Shown here one piece after another: positions 1-5,792 of a DNA stretch of 5,841 nt. A model generated the notes under the pieces. That model was not told the DNA's origin, searched no databases, and saw only the letters and a program-made list of their open reading frames with translations. Numbering within the stretch: the stretch's first letter is position 1; every line of letters starts with the position of its first letter. The DNA lies in assembly GCA_035316885.1 (NCBI GenBank), contig DATHII010000126.1:1-5841 (forward strand), in the 5' to 3' direction. Both the position numbers and the translations under genes were made by a program. This DNA comes from DASRTE01 sp035316885. Its GTDB lineage: Bacteria; Actinomycetota; Actinomycetes; Jiangellales; Jiangellaceae.

Positions 1-1307
1 AGCGGCGCCTGACGGGCGTGCGGCACACCGTGGGCAGGTTCCTCCGGTACCTCGGCTGGCTTCTTCTCCTGCCGGTCACGCTGATCGGGCTGGCCTGGCG
101 CCGGATCGTTCACCGTGGCAAGGCGCCGGACCCGACACGACCAAACGCTTTCGCACGATACGGCAACTGGCTGCAGAAGCGGCCGTGGCTGACCGGCGCC
201 TTCGCGCTGGCGGTCATGGTTCTGATCGCGCTGCCGATGCTGTCATTGCGCTTGGGCTTCTCCGACGACTCGGGAGCCCCTGAAGGCAGCTCTCCTCGGA
301 TCGCATACGACCTGACCGCCGAAGGCTTCGGTCCCGGCGTCAACGGGCCGTTCTACCTGGCGGTCGAGCTGCCCGATGCCGGCGACCAGCAGACCGTGAC
401 AACGATCACCGACGCCCTGAACGCCGACCCGGGCGTTGCCCTCGCAGCCGCCGCCCCGGTGGCCACCGACGCCACCGTCGCGCCGATCCAGGTCTTCCCC
501 AAGACGGCGCCGCAGGACGAGGCGACGACCGACCTGCTAGTCCACCTGCGTGAGGACGTCATCCCCGCCGCCACGGCTGATTCGGGCGCCCAGGCCCACG
601 TCGGTGGCTTCCAGGCGGTGACCGCCGACTTCACCCAGGTGCTCCAGGACGCGCTCCCGTGGTTCCTGCTCATCGTCGTGGGTCTCGGCTTCCTGACCCT
701 GGTGGTCCTGTTCCGGTCTGTGCTTGTCCCCGCGACCGGGGTCCTTTCCAGCCTGCTCTCGCTGGGCGCGGCGCTCGGCATCACTGTGGCCGTGTTCCAG
801 TGGGGCTGGTTCGCCGACCTGATCAACCTGGAGAACACCGGACCAATTTTCCCCTTCCTTCCCATCATGGTCTTCTCGATCCTGTTCGGGCTGTCCTGCG
901 ACTACCAGGTGTTCCTCGTGAGCCGCATGCACGAGGAGTGGGTGAACACCGGCGACAACCGCAAGGCGGTACGCCGCGGGCTGGCCGGCTCCGGGAGAGT
1001 GGTAGCGATCGCGGCGGCGATCATGACCAGCGTGTTCGGCGCCTTCGTCCTGGGCAACGACGCGATCATCAAGCTGTTCGGCGTCGCACTGTCGACTGCT
1101 GTGCTGCTCGACGCGTTCGTGGTCAGGCTGATCCTCATTCCATCCCTGATGACTATCTTCGGCACGGCCAACTGGTGGCTGCCCGGCTGGCTGTCCCGTC
1201 TGCTCCCGCACATCAGCGTCGAGTCCGAGCAAGACATCGAGGCCGGCGCCGAGGAGATCGTGGACATCAGCGAGCCTGGAGAGGAGACCGAGCCCGCACC
1301 GGTATGA
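1..1307 (+). CDS. MMPL family (RND superfamily) transporter, C-terminal half, 5' truncated
   Basis: The reading frame is open to the left edge (first full codon at base 3), so the GTG at 18 is probably internal. About 434 residues remain; full-length family members are roughly 700 or more, so this is the second half. Counting from the GTG codon: hydrophobic segments at about 8-27 and 58-77, an extracytoplasmic domain at about 80-212, then five membrane segments at about 214-232, 236-262, 276-300, 328-346 and 350-382. This is the usual second MMPL domain. The run GLSCDYQVFLVSR (291-303) carries an Asp-Tyr pair (D295, Y296) matching the proton-relay DY of MmpL proteins. The family exports lipids, siderophores or drugs by proton motive force; the substrate here cannot be told. 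The C-terminal tail (about 400-429) is acidic and probably cytoplasmic. It ends 5 bases from the convergent hydrolase gene. The membrane-transporter call is firm. Confidence 0.93.
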   Translation, partial: RRLTGVRHTVGRFLRYLGWLLLLPVTLIGLAWRRIVHRGKAPDPTRPNAFARYGNWLQKRPWLTGAFALAVMVLIALPMLSLRLGFSDDSGAPEGSSPRIAYDLTAEGFGPGVNGPFYLAVELPDAGDQQTVTTITDALNADPGVALAAAAPVATDATVAPIQVFPKTAPQDEATTDLLVHLREDVIPAATADSGAQAHVGGFQAVTADFTQVLQDALPWFLLIVVGLGFLTLVVLFRSVLVPATGVLSSLLSLGAALGITVAVFQWGWFADLINLENTGPIFPFLPIMVFSILFGLSCDYQVFLVSRMHEEWVNTGDNRKAVRRGLAGSGRVVAIAAAIMTSVFGAFVLGNDAIIKLFGVALSTAVLLDAFVVRLILIPSLMTIFGTANWWLPGWLSRLLPHISVESEQDIEAGAEEIVDISEPGEETEPAPV

Positions 1308-1312
1308 CCACG

Positions 1313-2521
1313 TCAACCCATGGCAAACGGTGGAGCAAGGAATGCGTCGAGTTCAGCAAGGAACTTCGGCCACGCCGGATCCCGCTCGGGCAGTAGGTGG
1401 TTGGGGGTGTCCAGTGGGACCAGACGGCTGCCGGGAATGAGCCCGGCCATCAGGCGTGACTGTTCGAACGGGCCCACTCGATCTCGCCGACCACCGAAGA
1501 CGAGGGTCGGAACGGTGACCCGCGGTGCGAGATCCGTGACGTCGATGTCGGCGAACTCGTTGACGAATCGCCAGGCGTTCTCTGGGGATGTCGTCCGTCG
1601 CTGAAGCTCGTCGAAGACGCGCCATTCCTCCTGGGTGCCTTCCGGGAGGAAATTGGAAACGATGATCTGACGGTAGGTCCGATCCGGCCGGCCCCAGCCC
1701 AGCCGGATGACGTCGATATGGGCCTCGACCAGCTCCAGGTCATCGGGGCTCTTGGCGCGTTTCCGCAGACCCTGGACGTAGCTTCCGAACACCACCAAGT
1801 GGCTCACCCGCTCCGGATGTCGCACCGCGTAGGCGATCGCGACCGGGCCACCCTGCGAAATACCCAGCAGCGGGAACCGGTCCAGCCCGACAGCGTCGAC
1901 GACGGACTCCAGATCGTCGACCCACTCCTCGAACGAGAACTGCGGCAGGTCCCAGTCCGACAGGCCGCAGCCACGCTCGTCATAGCGCACCAGCGTGAAC
2001 CGGCGGGAGAGCTCGACCAGCCAGTGCCGCCACACCGGGCTCTCCCAGTCGTAATCCAGGTGGCTGAGCCAGTTCGCGACCTTCACCAGGGGAGGGCCAT
2101 CACCCATCGTGGCGTACGCCAGTCGCACACCGTCAGAGGCGGTACAGAACCGGATCTCCTGCTGCGGCGGCGCAGCGCTCTCGACCACGGGTGCTCCACG
2201 GGGGCGTTCCTCGGTTTCCGAAACCTCGGCGACGAATTGATATCCGCGACCGTGCACCGTCCGGATCAGCCCCTGGGTGCGGCCGTCGTCGCCGATGGCC
2301 CTGCGGGCGGCCTTGACCCGGCTGGTCAACGCCGATTCGCCGACGAACCGGCTACCCCACACCACATCGAGCAGCTCCTCCTTCGGTACCACCCGCTTGC
2401 GTTCGCACAGGAGCAGCACAAGCACGTCGAATACCTGCGGCTCCACCGGTTGGACGGCTCCGGCGCGGCGAAGTTCGTACCGGCCGAGGTCTAGCTCGCA
2501 GTCGCCAAAGACGTAGATCAC
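1313..2521 (-). CDS. OmpR/PhoB-type winged-helix DNA-binding domain fused to alpha/beta hydrolase
   Basis: This 402-residue protein has two domains. Residues 1-100 form a Trans_reg_C-type winged helix: a beta start (YVFGDCELDL), a recognition helix at about 60-76 (GESALTSRVKAARRAIG) and a wing at about 86-97 (RTVHGRGYQFVA). A Pro/Glu-rich linker (about 101-121) leads to an alpha/beta hydrolase at about 122-397. The hydrolase has the YDERGCGLSD turn (180-189), the nucleophile elbow GISQG (Ser222), an acid in GGRRD (Asp347) and His375 in PNH, so the catalytic triad looks intact. There is no phosphoacceptor receiver domain, so it is not a two-component regulator. GTG at 2521 is the start: a GGGGGGAAG ribosome site lies just upstream, and an in-frame TAG at 2534-2536 excludes longer forms. 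I infer a cytosolic regulator whose hydrolase domain senses or cleaves a small molecule; its ligand is unknown. It is divergent from azlC, a plausible target. Confidence 0.9.
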   Translation of the reverse strand: MIYVFGDCELDLGRYELRRAGAVQPVEPQVFDVLVLLLCERKRVVPKEELLDVVWGSRFVGESALTSRVKAARRAIGDDGRTQGLIRTVHGRGYQFVAEVSETEERPRGAPVVESAAPPQQEIRFCTASDGVRLAYATMGDGPPLVKVANWLSHLDYDWESPVWRHWLVELSRRFTLVRYDERGCGLSDWDLPQFSFEEWVDDLESVVDAVGLDRFPLLGISQGGPVAIAYAVRHPERVSHLVVFGSYVQGLRKRAKSPDDLELVEAHIDVIRLGWGRPDRTYRQIIVSNFLPEGTQEEWRVFDELQRRTTSPENAWRFVNEFADIDVTDLAPRVTVPTLVFGGRRDRVGPFEQSRLMAGLIPGSRLVPLDTPNHLLPERDPAWPKFLAELDAFLAPPFAMG

Positions 2522-2554
2522 GGCTTCCCCCCGCTAGGGCTCGCGAACCGGCGA

Positions 2555-2571
2555 CGTGTGATCACCACACG
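2555..2571. promoter_or_regulatory. 17-bp inverted repeat upstream of the winged-helix hydrolase gene
   Basis: CGTGTG-ATCAC-CACACG has perfect 6-bp arms around 5 bases, with an inner GTGATCAC palindrome. It lies 34-50 bases upstream of the GTG start at 2521 on the minus strand, in the divergent region, where an operator for that gene would sit. The binding protein is unknown. An accidental palindrome is possible. Confidence 0.4.
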
Positions 2572-2654
2572 CGCTGTCCCACCCGGTCCTGAACCAGAGA
2601 TCTCCACATGGTCTCCATCTTCCCTCCAAGTCTGCGGCACCCGGCGCGCGCAGA

Positions 2655-2671
2655 GTCCTCGACACGAGGAC
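2655..2671. promoter_or_regulatory. 17-bp near-perfect palindrome upstream of azlC
   Basis: GTCCTCG-ACA-CGAGGAC has perfect 7-bp arms and a 3-base centre. It lies about 85 bases before the azlC ATG and 14 bases before the tandem GGAAGG repeat. The shape fits a homodimeric repressor operator of the TetR or MarR kind, but no such regulator is encoded in the window. Its centre is exactly 100 bases from that of the other 17-bp palindrome at 2555-2571. Confidence 0.45.
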
Positions 2672-2682
2672 ACCACAGGTCG

Positions 2683-2702
2683 CGCGGAAGGTTCTGGGAA
2701 GG
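2683..2702 (+). promoter_or_regulatory. Tandem direct repeat GGAAGG-N5-GGAAGG before azlC
   Basis: GGAAGG occurs at 2686-2691 and again at 2697-2702, an 11-bp period; with flanking bases the units are CGCGGAAGG and CTGGGAAGG, separated by TT. The block ends 53 bases before the azlC ATG. A near-identical block lies at 3813-3832, 54 bases before the osmC-like ATG. OmpR/PhoB-type proteins typically bind direct repeats spaced about one helical turn, so the divergent winged-helix hydrolase is the natural candidate binder (inference). A GGGAA-containing -35 element for an ECF sigma factor is an alternative, though I found no matching -10. Confidence 0.55.
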
Positions 2703-2755
2703 CACTCCCGGCACCGTCAACGCAGATCAGGACGCCCGAGGGAGCGGAACACGCG

Positions 2756-3469
2756 ATGACAGCTGTCACCGTCGCACCCATCCGGGGCGTCCGTGGCGGA
2801 GAGTTCGCCGCGGGCGCCCGGGCGATGGTGCCATGGCTCGCCGGTGTGACGCCGTTCGGGCTGGTGATCGGCGTCAGTGCGGCACAGGCCGACATCCCGA
2901 CGCTCGCCGGGTGGCTGACCGGTCCGGCGATCTACGCCGGCAGCTCCCAGGTCGCCGCCATCGAGATGCTGGACGCCGGGACCGCCCCGGTCGTCGTCGT
3001 GATCACCGCGCTGGTCATCAACCTGCGGCTCATCCTCTACTCGGGAGCGATCGCTGCCCACTGGCGTGGGACACCGCGGTGGTGGCGGGCCATGGCGGCA
3101 TATCTGCTCATCGACCCGTCGTTCGTCGTCGGGATCGACCGCTACCAGCGCCCAGGCGACCGCAGTGACGCTCACACGTACTACCTCGGCGGTGCGATCA
3201 CGCTGTGGGTCGGCTGGCTGCTGGCCATCGGTGCCGGGGCAACGCTCGGCGCACAACTGCCCGCAGCCCTCCACCTCGAGTTCGTCATCCCGCTCTACCT
3301 GGTGGGCGAGATCGTCCCCAAGCTCGGGGACCGGGCGACCCGACGAGCGGCCCTGACGGCCGCGGTGGTCGCCGTCGTCGCGATCTCCGCGCCAATGCAC
3401 GTCGGAGTCGTGCTCGCGATCGTCGCCGGCCTCGTCGCGGCGTTGACCGTCAAGGAGGGCAGCCGATGA
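2756..3469 (+). CDS. azlC: AzlC family branched-chain amino acid permease (exporter large subunit)
   Basis: This is a 237-residue integral membrane protein of usual AzlC length. Family signatures are visible: the PWLAGVTPFGLVIGV start (26-40), AGSSQVAAIEML (61-72), and NLRLILYSGAIA (89-100), the equivalent of the conserved NLR..LYS motif. Hydrophobic segments lie at about 25-42, 76-100, 144-163, 199-213 and 215-231. AzlC works with the small AzlD partner; related pairs are BrnFE of Corynebacterium and YgaZH of E. coli, which export valine, leucine, isoleucine or methionine. The frame is open further upstream to a GTG at 2558, but those 66 residues are unstructured and unlike the family. ATG 2756 has GAGGGAG (2738-2744) in front and begins where the family does. 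It overlaps azlD by 4 bases. The exact substrate is not determined by the sequence, and no Lrp-type regulator is seen in the window. Confidence 0.92.
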   Translation: MTAVTVAPIRGVRGGEFAAGARAMVPWLAGVTPFGLVIGVSAAQADIPTLAGWLTGPAIYAGSSQVAAIEMLDAGTAPVVVVITALVINLRLILYSGAIAAHWRGTPRWWRAMAAYLLIDPSFVVGIDRYQRPGDRSDAHTYYLGGAITLWVGWLLAIGAGATLGAQLPAALHLEFVIPLYLVGEIVPKLGDRATRRAALTAAVVAVVAISAPMHVGVVLAIVAGLVAALTVKEGSR

Positions 3470-3786
3470 ACGCCTGGCTCGTCATCGTCGCCGCGGGGCT
3501 GGGGAGCTACGTGTTCCGCATCAGCATGGTCGTGCTCGCCGACCGGGTGACGATGCCGAGACAGCTGGAGCGGGCGTCGACCTTCGTGGCTCCGGCGGCC
3601 TTCGCCGCACTGGCGGCCAGTGGGATTGCGGCGAACACCGCCGGTGTCGACGTGGCCGCATGGACCGCGCCGCTCGGGGCCGTCGTCGTGGCCGTGATCG
3701 CCGTGCGCCTCACCGGCCGCCCGTACGCCGCCCTGCTCGCCGGGATGCCGACGTTGTGGGTCCTCACCGCGGTGGTGCCGGCCTGA
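3466..3786 (+). CDS. azlD: AzlD family small subunit of branched-chain amino acid exporter
   Basis: This 106-residue membrane protein matches AzlD in size and layout. The N-terminal segment MNAWLVIVAAGLGSYVFRIS keeps the typical (T/S)Y..R start of the family. Four hydrophobic segments lie at about 2-20, 39-56, 67-80 and 86-104, the last around the typical GMPTLWVLTA end. The ATG overlaps the azlC stop (ATGA, 3466-3469), and an AAGGAGG ribosome site at 3452-3458 lies inside azlC. This indicates translational coupling and near-equal production of both subunits. It is expected to form a heteromeric exporter with AzlC. The next gene begins 100 bases later behind its own regulatory-looking region, so azlCD may be a two-gene operon. 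Confidence 0.92.
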   Translation: MNAWLVIVAAGLGSYVFRISMVVLADRVTMPRQLERASTFVAPAAFAALAASGIAANTAGVDVAAWTAPLGAVVVAVIAVRLTGRPYAALLAGMPTLWVLTAVVPA

Positions 3787-3812
3787 TGTCCGCCTCGACC
3801 TCGCGTAGCCCG

Positions 3813-3832
3813 CCGGGAAGGTTCCGGGAAGG
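3813..3832 (+). promoter_or_regulatory. Tandem direct repeat (second copy) before the osmC-like gene
   Basis: CCGGGAAGG (3813-3821) and CCGGGAAGG (3824-3832) are identical 9-base units separated by TT, an 11-bp period. Aligned with 2683-2702, the core GGAAGGTTCYGGGAAGGC differs at a single base. The block ends 54 bases before the ATG at 3887. A CTTCC at 3845-3849 adds an inverted half-like site. It lies in the 100-base gap after azlD, suggesting the osmC-like operon has its own promoter under the same control as azlCD. Confidence 0.55.
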
Positions 3833-3886
3833 CCACCGACCTAACTTCCGACCAGTCAGAACACCACTACCCAGAAGGGGTCTCAA

Positions 3887-4456
3887 ATGACCACCACCAC
3901 GGAACGACTGCCTCTCAACGGGGTCGACACACCGACGCTGTTCGCCACGCTCGACGCAGTCAAGGCACAGCCCGACATCGCCAAGTTCCAGTTCCGGGCG
4001 AAGAACAGGTGGGTGAGCGGCACCCACAACCGGAGCTCCATGCACGGGTTCTTCGGCGCCGGCCAGGAGATGGAACACCGCCACGAGACCGTCATCGACG
4101 CCGACCACCCGGCCGTACTCGTCGGTCAGGACAACGGCCCGGCACCGGTTGAGTACGTGCTGGCTGCGCTGGCGGCATGCCTCGCATCGGGCCTGGCCAA
4201 CATCGCCGCGGCTCGCGGCATCGAGCTGACGGAGGTGGAGTCGACCGTCGAGGGCGACATCAACCTGCTCGGGCTGCTCGGGCTGTCCGACGAGGTCCGC
4301 AACGGCTACGAGCAGATCCGGGTCAGCTTCAAGGTCAAGGGCAACGCGCCACCGGAAAAGCTGCGTGCACTCGTCGAACGCTCCAAGGACCGCTCGGCCG
4401 TGTACGACGTCATCACCAACTCCGTGCCGATCGCCATCGACGTCACGGTCGATTGA
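3887..4456 (+). CDS. OsmC family protein, single-cysteine type
   Basis: This 189-residue protein has the OsmC/Ohr fold pattern: an N-terminal beta region (about 30-80, including the glycine-rich loop around FFGAGQEMEHRHE), the central helix PVEYVLAALAACLASGLANIAA (87-108) with Cys98, and a C-terminal part with EGDINLLGLLGLSDEVRNGY (122-141) and RSAVYDVITNSVPI (169-182). Classical OsmC and Ohr reduce organic hydroperoxides with two cysteines. Here Cys98 is the only cysteine, and Ser170 sits where the second is expected, so ordinary two-cysteine peroxidase chemistry is doubtful. The EGDI-LLG-LGLS subgroup is common in actinobacteria and its role is not settled. The ATG follows AGAAGGGG (3873-3880) by 6 bases. 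It is probably cytosolic and the first gene of an operon with the flavoprotein genes downstream. Confidence 0.9.
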   Translation: MTTTTERLPLNGVDTPTLFATLDAVKAQPDIAKFQFRAKNRWVSGTHNRSSMHGFFGAGQEMEHRHETVIDADHPAVLVGQDNGPAPVEYVLAALAACLASGLANIAAARGIELTEVESTVEGDINLLGLLGLSDEVRNGYEQIRVSFKVKGNAPPEKLRALVERSKDRSAVYDVITNSVPIAIDVTVD

Positions 4457-4467
4457 CGAAGGCGTGT

Positions 4468-4499
4468 CGCGGCCGCCTGGCAACCACCGGGCGGCCGCG
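4468..4499 (+). terminator. Strong GC hairpin between the osmC-like and flavoprotein genes
   Basis: Arms 4468-4480 and 4487-4499 pair over 13 base pairs (one G-U) around the 6-base loop CAACCA. No T tract follows. It could be a partial terminator, of a kind often U-poor in actinobacteria, or an RNA-processing or stabilising hairpin setting the relative amounts of the two products. Because the next gene starts only 25 bases later with its own ribosome site, full termination seems unlikely. Each arm contains GCGGCCGC. Confidence 0.5.
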
Positions 4500-4524
4500 C
4501 CGCGCACAGAGAGACGAGGACGGC

Positions 4525-5787
4525 ATGCGAAAGATCGACACGGTCGTCGTCGGGGCCGGACACGCCGGGCTCGCGACCAGCCGCTGCCTGACCGACGCTG
4601 GCCGAGACCACGTTGTGCTCGACCGAGCACGGCTGGCGGAGAGCTGGCGCAGCGCGCGCTGGGACTCGCTTCGCCTGCTGACACCCAACTGGATGACCCG
4701 GCTGCCTGGCTGGCGCTATCAAGGCCCCGACTCCGGAGGATTCATGACGGCCGCCGAGCTGAGCGGCTATCTCGACGCTTACGCGCGCTCCTTCGGCACT
4801 CCCGTCCAGACCTGGACCGCCGTGACCGACGTTGCGCCGCTCGCCCACGGCTACCGCGTCACGACCACGCAGGGCTCCTTGCTCGCTCGCAATGTGGTCA
4901 TGGCCACCGGCGCGCGTCCCCACGCACCGGACCACGCCGCCAGATTCGATCCGACCATCCGGCAGATCCACACCAACCGGTACCGCAGCCCGGATCAGTT
5001 GCCAGAGGGCGGCGTCCTCGTGGTCGGCGCCTCGGCCTCCGGCGCACAGATTGCTGCCGAGCTCCGCCAGGCCGGGCGCGATGTCGTCCTGGCGGTCGGG
5101 GCGCACACCCGGCTGCCGCGCCGGCACCGCGGCATGGACATCATGTGGTGGCTGCAGCAGATCGGCGCGTTGAGCCGCACGATCGACCAGGTCCGCAACC
5201 CGCGATTGGCTCGCCGCGAACCGTCCATCCAGCTGCGCGGGGAAGCATCCACCGACGATCTCAACCTGGCGACGCTGAACGAGGCGGGTGTCGTTATCAC
5301 CGGCCGACTGACCGGCGCCGACGGTCACCGGGTGCGCTTCGGTGACGACCTGCCCGTGACGATCGCCGCGGCCGAGGCGCGGCTGATGCGGACGCTGGCC
5401 GAGATCGACCACTTCATCGACTCCGCCGGTCTCGAGGGCGAAGTACTGCCGAAACGCCCAGTTCGTCCGGTCGGCGTGACCAGCCGGCTGGACGCACTCG
5501 ACCTGAAGGCCGCTGGCATCTCGACCGTCGTGTGGGCCACCGGTTTCCGGCACCGATACCCGTGGCTGCGGGTGCCGGTGTTCGACCGCCACGGCGACGT
5601 GCGGCAATACCGGGGGATCACCCCGGCCCCCGGCCTCTACGTCATCGGCCAGCGATTCCTGCACCGGCGCGACTCCAGCTTCATCGACGGCGCCCGCCAC
5701 GACGCCCGGGCCATCTGCGAGCAGATCGAGACGTCGGACCGGTCGCGTCCGGTCCGGCCATCCCTACCCGCACGAGCAGGAGTGTGA
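4525..5787 (+). CDS. FAD/NAD(P)-dependent oxidoreductase, flavin-monooxygenase-like
   Basis: This 420-residue cytosolic flavoprotein has two dinucleotide-binding motifs. GAGHAG (10-15) in the N-terminal strand-turn-helix binds FAD; GASASG (168-173) after VLVV is expected to bind NAD(P)H. ATGARPHAP (127-135) and WATGFRHRYPW (337-347) are the usual ATG motifs of FMO-like and CzcO/TrkA-like enzymes. The segment SLRLLTPNWMTRLPGW (48-63) with GGFMTAAELSGYL (71-83) matches a bacterial subgroup of about 400-420 residues with TPNW near the flavin. The FMO fingerprint FxGxxxHxxxY is incomplete: P143 and I145 replace F and G, while H149 and Y153 remain. Whether it oxygenates or only reduces or oxidises a substrate is unknown. 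The ATG is preceded by GAGGA (4516-4520). The stop overlaps an alternative GTG of the next gene (GTGA), suggesting a tight operon. The N-terminus was chosen because it begins directly at the beta strand before GAGHAG. Confidence 0.88.
   Translation: MRKIDTVVVGAGHAGLATSRCLTDAGRDHVVLDRARLAESWRSARWDSLRLLTPNWMTRLPGWRYQGPDSGGFMTAAELSGYLDAYARSFGTPVQTWTAVTDVAPLAHGYRVTTTQGSLLARNVVMATGARPHAPDHAARFDPTIRQIHTNRYRSPDQLPEGGVLVVGASASGAQIAAELRQAGRDVVLAVGAHTRLPRRHRGMDIMWWLQQIGALSRTIDQVRNPRLARREPSIQLRGEASTDDLNLATLNEAGVVITGRLTGADGHRVRFGDDLPVTIAAAEARLMRTLAEIDHFIDSAGLEGEVLPKRPVRPVGVTSRLDALDLKAAGISTVVWATGFRHRYPWLRVPVFDRHGDVRQYRGITPAPGLYVIGQRFLHRRDSSFIDGARHDARAICEQIETSDRSRPVRPSLPARAGV
5733..5758 (+). other. Hairpin within the 3' end of the flavoprotein gene
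   Basis: CGGACCGG (5735-5742) pairs with CCGGTCCG (5749-5756) around TCGCGT; with one wobble the stem reaches 10 pairs (5733-5742 with 5749-5758). It lies in codons for a basic, Pro-rich tail (about residues 403-412) outside the conserved fold, 34 bases before the likely start of the next gene. It may influence that start or RNA processing; it may also be chance in GC-rich DNA. Confidence 0.3.
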
Positions 5788-5792
5788 CGGCC

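Noticed and set aside
847..870. CCTTCC-like repeats resembling the reverse of the GGAAGG element
   Set aside because: They lie inside coding sequence for a Phe/Pro/Leu membrane segment, without the 11-bp arrangement.
537..1316. 259-codon open frame on the minus strand opposite the transporter gene
   Set aside because: Rich in Glu, His, Arg and Gln with no hydrophobic core; it mirrors membrane-segment codons of the real gene.
1636..1655. CCTTCCGGGAGGAA, resembling the promoter repeat
   Set aside because: It is inside the hydrolase coding region, has only one half-site in each orientation, and is explained by the protein it encodes.
2686..2722. ECF sigma promoter with GGGAA as -35 before azlC
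   Set aside because: The only -10-like CGTC follows at about 13 bases, too short for the usual spacing, and no counterpart is found in the second copy.
2558..2755. N-terminal extension of azlC by 66 codons to a GTG start
   Set aside because: The extension is polar and low in structure, is not part of the AzlC family, crosses both the palindrome at 2655-2671 and the tandem repeat, and lacks a better ribosome site than ATG 2756.
4258..4287. Short direct repeat CTGCTCGGG in the osmC-like gene
   Set aside because: It encodes the family-conserved LLGLLGLS stretch and needs no DNA-level explanation.
4306..5700. 464-codon open frame on the minus strand opposite the osmC-like and flavoprotein genes
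   Set aside because: The product lacks any recognisable fold or motif and is a typical antisense shadow of GC-rich coding sequence. The + strand genes here have clear motifs and ribosome sites.
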